From: Rana temporaria
Lineage: Eukaryota > Chordata > Amphibia > Anura > Ranidae
Direction: 5' to 3'
NCBI RefSeq assembly: GCF_905171775.1
Contig: NC_053489.1
Coordinates: 245,827,231-245,891,230, forward strand
Length of the DNA stretch: 64,000 nucleotides
The position numbers and the translations under genes were made by a program. The notes below the pieces were generated by a model. That model was not told where the DNA came from. It made no database searches and saw nothing but the letters and a program-made list of their open reading frames with translations. Shown here one piece after another: positions 60,346 through 64,000 of this stretch. Each line of letters starts with the position of its first letter. Positions within the stretch are counted from its first letter, which is position 1.

Positions 60346-62111
60346 GAACTTGGGGGGGTGTGGCCAAGAGCGGCATGTGAGCGGACGTGTCTCACAGAGT
60401 TCCCAAACAGCACACTGCAGCGATCCTTCTCCCGGGCGAAATACCGATCGTTTTCGGCAACGGACACCACCCAGCAGTACATCAGCACTCGGTGCAAGCA
60501 GCGACCTGCTCTCCTGCCCGATTACCGGTATGATGACCCGTAAACAGCTCAAAGGAGATGGGCTCCCTGATTTACAAAATGGCGCCGCGGCGGCCTGGGA
60601 GACACGCGGAGACAAGCGGGACCCCGGTAAGATCCCCCCCAAGACACCTAAATCTATGGGAAAAGAGGCCCCTAAGGACATGGTGTACTATGCACAAAAA
60701 TTGAACGGCCTAGCTGATCGCCCCTCGGACGAGGAGCTGGACGCCACACCTGACATATTTAATACAATGGCGCCGGGGCCTTGCTCTGCCCGGACCTCAC
60801 AGGCCTCAGCACAAGTAACGCTTGCAGAGATTGCAGGAGAGGAGGAGGAGGACGAGAGCGCTGAACGACCCACACTGGCCCAGATACTGCAGGCAGTAAA
60901 TAAGTGCACAGCCACGGTACAGACACTGCAGCAACACTTTGGGGGGCTGAAGGAGGAGGTGGGACTGATCCGACAAGACTTTCAGAAAATCAGAGAGCGC
61001 ACTACTGCGGTGGAAAGTCGTGTAAGCGAGGTGGAAGACAGGATGACCCCTCTTGTTAGGGAACTGCAGGTCATGGCTAGAATCGCGACAGCTAATGAGA
61101 GCCGTAATGAAGATATTGAGAACAGCTTGAGGAGGAGCAATATCCGCATAGTGGGCCTGCCAGAGAAGACGGAAGGCCGTGATCCCACTACATTTGTAGA
61201 GACCTGGCTGCAAGAGGTGTTTGGCAAGGACGCCTTCACGCCCTTTTACTCAGTAGAGAGGGCGCACAGAGTACAACCTAGGCCTCTCCCTCCTGGTAAC
61301 CCGCCACGCACCATGCTAGCCAAACTGCTTAACTTTAAGGACAAGGAAATCATTCTGAGGTTGGCCAGAGAACGCCGTAATGTCCAATTTAATGGAGTGA
61401 GGGTGTCATTCTATCCCGACTTCTCTGCGGAAGTACAGAGGCGCAGGGCCAAATTTGGAGAGGTGAAGAGAAGGTTGCAACGCCTGCGAGCTAACTACGC
61501 GATGCTCTACCCTGCTAAGCTCCGGATCATTGCAGGAGGCAGGGCCCAATTCTTTGAATCGGCTGCGGAGGCCTCATCATGGTTGGACCGGAATGAGCAC
61601 CAGATTCGACAAGCAGAGGACCCAGTTGCGGATGCGGACTGATGTGCTTTGAGTTTATGGACTGCAGAGTTTGATGGTAAGCCAGTTCATTTTTTCATTT
61701 ACTTACCATTAGACTGTGGGTTTATCTCTGTTATTACCCGCATGGTCTAAGGACCGGGAGAACAATATATGCAGAATTCTTTTCTGCTCAGGAACGGAGC
61801 GAACTGGTTATTTCGTATTTTATTTCCTGATTTTGCCTGTTCCACATGCGATTTGGATCACGTGAGGAGTGCCCCTTGAGGCTCAATGTTGGGGCCACGG
61901 ACTGCCTGTTGCGTCTGTGGCATATTGAGGGCAAAGGTTATGCCCAGCGGCTTCTGACCGCAAAGTTGATGAGTTTGTTTTTCTTTCTGGTGCTACTGAC
62001 TCTGCTCCCCTTTTTCTTGGAAGCCGCTCTCTTTGAGCTCCCGGGAGCTTACCTGCTCTTCCTGGAAAGCACTGTGTGACGTGACGCCACTAGGCGAGAG
62101 GGGGAGACACA
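60346..62111 (+). mobile_element. L1-type LINE, 5' part only
   Basis: Starts at GGGGGGGTGTGGCCAAGAGCGGC, an L1-like 5' untranslated start, includes intact ORF1 and 450 bases of inter-ORF sequence, then is replaced by a Harbinger-type repeat. ORF2 is absent. Most dead LINEs lose the 5' end; this one has lost the 3' end. Confidence 0.7.
60530..61642 (+). CDS. L1 ORF1 protein, intact
   Basis: The start is the ATGATG at 60530, giving 370 aa; the in-frame extension upstream is 5' untranslated sequence. Residues 1-110 are a variable, partly acidic N-terminus (EEEEDE at 104-109). About 115-190 is a coiled coil (heptad-rich, QTLQQHFGGLKEEV...). About 202-300 is the RRM-like domain with RRSNIRIVGLPE (201-212) and VERAHRV (242-248). 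About 300-350 is the C-terminal domain with RRRAKFGEVKRRL and YPAKLRI (327-333). This is the trimeric RNA-binding protein that coats LINE RNA. No stop or frameshift is seen, although ORF2 is missing, so the copy cannot move itself. Protein production would depend on a promoter that cannot be assessed here. Confidence 0.92.
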   Translation: MMTRKQLKGDGLPDLQNGAAAAWETRGDKRDPGKIPPKTPKSMGKEAPKDMVYYAQKLNGLADRPSDEELDATPDIFNTMAPGPCSARTSQASAQVTLAEIAGEEEEDESAERPTLAQILQAVNKCTATVQTLQQHFGGLKEEVGLIRQDFQKIRERTTAVESRVSEVEDRMTPLVRELQVMARIATANESRNEDIENSLRRSNIRIVGLPEKTEGRDPTTFVETWLQEVFGKDAFTPFYSVERAHRVQPRPLPPGNPPRTMLAKLLNFKDKEIILRLARERRNVQFNGVRVSFYPDFSAEVQRRRAKFGEVKRRLQRLRANYAMLYPAKLRIIAGGRAQFFESAAEASSWLDRNEHQIRQAEDPVADAD

Positions 62112-62510
62112 GTGGGCCATATCCACAAAAGAGATACTCCGGCGTAAGCCGTCGTATCTCTGGTTCTAACTTTGGAACTGATCCTCAGAAGCAGTTTTCC
62201 TAAGTTAGGCAGAAGATCCGACATCTGTAAGGGACTTACACTGCCGGATCTTAGGATGCAGTACCGCATCCGCCACTGGGGGCATTTCGAGTCGAAATGC
62301 CTCTTCTGGTATGCAAATTAGCACTTAGGGCGATCCTCAAAGCTTTTGTGCTTAGTTTTTTCGCCGTAAGTGTTAGTTTGCCTGGTGTAAATCTAGGGCT
62401 GCTTTTACAAAGTGTAAAGTTAGTCACACCTTGTAAAGGCCCATTCAAGCGACGGCATTTGGTATGCATTCCCGAGGGAGAACTCCACGGCAATTTGTAA
62501 AATCCAAACC
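62112..62510. mobile_element. Harbinger-type MITE, left end present
   Basis: Begins GGGCCATATCCACAAAAGAGATAC, with GGCGTAAGCC and CTTACACTGCCGGATCTTAGGATG. The last is shared with the MITE at 15877-16597. The right end is lost at the junction with hAT-MITE-like sequence. Confidence 0.6.
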
Positions 62511-62920
62511 GGCATGGGTTCCCCCCCAGGAGCATACCAGGCCCTTAGGTCTGTTATGGGTTGTAAGGAGACCCCCCCTCCGCCGAAAAATCGACGTAGG
62601 GGGTCCCCCTACAATCCATACCAGACCTGTATCCAAAGCACGCTACCCGGCCGGTCAGGAAGGGAGTGGGGATGAGCGAGCGCCCCCCCCCTCCTGAGCC
62701 GTGCCAGGCCGCATGCCCTCAACATGGGGGGGTTGGGTGCTCTGGGGCAGGGGGGCGCACTGCGGGCCCCCCCACCCCAGAGCACCCTGTCCCCATGTTG
62801 ATGAGGACAGGACCTCTTCCCGACAACCCTTGCCGTTGGTTGTCGGGGTCTGCGGGCGGGGGCTTATCGGAATCTGGGAGTCCCCTTTAATAAGGGGGTC
62901 CCCAGATACCGGCCCCCCAC
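62511..62920. repeat. Fragment related to the hAT MITE interior
   Basis: CATACCAGACCTGTATCC, CCTCCTGAGCCGTGCCAG and CCCTCAACATGGGG correspond to the inverse or diverged forms of blocks at 28380-28570. G and C homopolymers are frequent. No gene. Confidence 0.6.
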
Positions 62921-64000
62921 CCTAAGTGAATGGATATGGGGTACATCGTACCCCTACCCATTCACCTGTAGGCAAAAAGTAAAATTTAGTAAACACACAA
63001 CACAAGGTTTTTTAAAATAATTTATTATTCTGCTCCGGATGCCCCCCCTGTCTTCTTTATTAGCTCTATTACCAGGAGGGGCTTTTTCTTCCACTCTCCG
63101 GGGGTCTTCTTCCACTCTCCGGGGGTCTTCTTCCACTCTCCGGGGGGGTTTCTTCTTCCGCTCTCCGGGGGGGGCTTCTCCGCTCTCCGGGGGTCTTCTT
63201 CTATCTTCTCCCCTCTTCCGCTGTTGACTCGGCGAACCCCGGTTCTTCTGCAGATGTCCGGTGCCTTCTTCTTCAGCGCTGGCTGCCTGCTATCTTTGTG
63301 TGTTAGCTCAATTTCAAACAGGCAGCTGGCGCGGTCTTCTGTGACGTCAGGGTCTTCTCTTCTGTTCTTCTCCCCTCTTCCGATGTTGCCTCGTCGCATC
63401 TTGTCACTGCAATGATGGAAGCGCGCCTTGCATCCCATTTATATAGGCATCACCGTCCCATCATGCTCCGGCAGGTACCCACGTGGTGGGTGCCTACCCA
63501 CGTGCACCCACCACGTGGGTACCTACCGGAGCATGATGGGACGGTGATGCCTATATAAATGGGATGCAAGGCGCGCTTCCATCATTACAGTGAAAAGAGG
63601 CGACGAGGCAACATCGGAAGAGGGGAGAAGAAGACCCTGACGTCACAGAAGACCGCGCCGGCTGCCTGTTAGAAATTGAGCTAACACACAAAGATAGCAG
63701 GCAGCCAGCGCTGAAGAAGAAGGCACCGGACATCTGCAGAAGAACCGGGGTTCGCCGAGTCAACAGCGGAAGAGGGGAGAAGATAGAAGAAGACCCCCGG
63801 AGAGCGGAGAAGCCCCCCCCCCGGAGAGCGGAAGAAGAAGCCCCCCCTGGTAATAGAGCTAATAAAGAAGACAGGGGGGGCGTCCGGAGCAGAATAATAA
63901 ATTATTTTAAAAAGCCTTGTGTTGTGTGTTTACTAACTTTTACTTTTTGCCTCTAGGTGAATGGATAGGGGTACGATGTACCCCATATCCATTCACTTAG
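62921..64000. repeat. Giant foldback reaching the window end
   Basis: CTAAGTGAATGGATATGGGG near 62921 is mirrored by CCCCATATCCATTCACTTAG at 63981-64000. The arms pair through ATAATTTATTATTCTGCTCC and TTATATAGGCATCACCGTCC to a centre near 63496 with CCCACGTGGTGGGTG hairpins. The left arm is about 70 bases longer because of extra tandem units. Antiparallel open frames in the arms encode the same meaningless peptide and are not genes. Confidence 0.93.
63085..63205. repeat. 21-23-bp tandem repeat in the foldback arm
   Basis: TCTTCTTCCACTCTCCGGGGG occurs about three times, followed by CGCTCTCCGGGGG variants. Only one to two units are present in the opposite arm (63785-63835). Confidence 0.88.

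Noticed and set aside
61846..62079. 77-codon frame after L1 ORF1 as the start of ORF2
   Set aside because: No endonuclease motif is visible and the frame ends before the repeat junction.
63025..63763. Mirror-image open frames in the terminal foldback
   Set aside because: The same peptide is encoded in both arms and arises from a repeat of low stop-codon content.

Overview
The window looks like a repeat-rich vertebrate genome, most likely an amphibian and probably a ranid-type frog (inference). The evidence is two intron-less olfactory receptor genes set in a dense mix of L1, Ty3/gypsy, endogenous retrovirus, PIF/Harbinger, hAT, Tc1 and piggyBac-type sequences. One MITE family ending CCACTTAAGACCCGG is present at least six times. 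I see no tRNA, rRNA, CRISPR or prokaryotic signal. The only host protein genes I can support are the two olfactory receptors at 12743-13705 and 41744-42676.

Layout. 1-4.2 kb: decayed Ty3/gypsy element (minus strand), split by a 1.3-kb inverted-repeat element. 5.2-11.5 kb: a piggyBac transposase tail, MITEs and an L1 ORF2 fragment. 12.7 kb: olfactory receptor 1. 14-26 kb: two PIF/Harbinger elements, each with a plus-strand transposase remnant converging on a minus-strand Myb-like gene. The Myb gene of the first is split by a complete non-autonomous LTR element (18118-21247, TSD CATGC). 27-29 kb: a piggyBac-type MITE interrupted by a hAT-type MITE with a perfect 8-bp TSD. 29.3-39 kb: a minus-strand class I (gamma/epsilon-like) endogenous retrovirus with gag, pro-pol and a truncated env. 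41.7 kb: olfactory receptor 2. 43.9-50.2 kb: a very young Ty3 chromovirus (two 1030-bp LTRs that read as identical, TSD ACTAA, one 1355-aa Gag-Pol ORF), inserted in a minisatellite just upstream of a ZBED-type hAT transposase pseudogene (50.4-53.7 kb). 54.8-64 kb: a pile of nested foldbacks and MITEs, a Tc1 pseudogene, an intact L1 ORF1 without ORF2, and a giant foldback running off the window end.

The most notable signal is shared by the two LTR elements. Neither has a TGG-type tRNA primer site after its 5' LTR. In both, the first bases after the LTR are perfectly complementary (11 nt and 10 nt) to a site in the LTR lying 27-30 nt downstream of a TATA box, that is, at the predicted 5' end of the element's own RNA. 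This is the layout expected for Tf1/sushi-type self-primed reverse transcription, seen here in both an autonomous and an unrelated non-autonomous element. A second clear result is that the abundant CCACTTAAG MITE inserts at TTAA: a foldback arm supplies the empty site and its partner arm the filled site.
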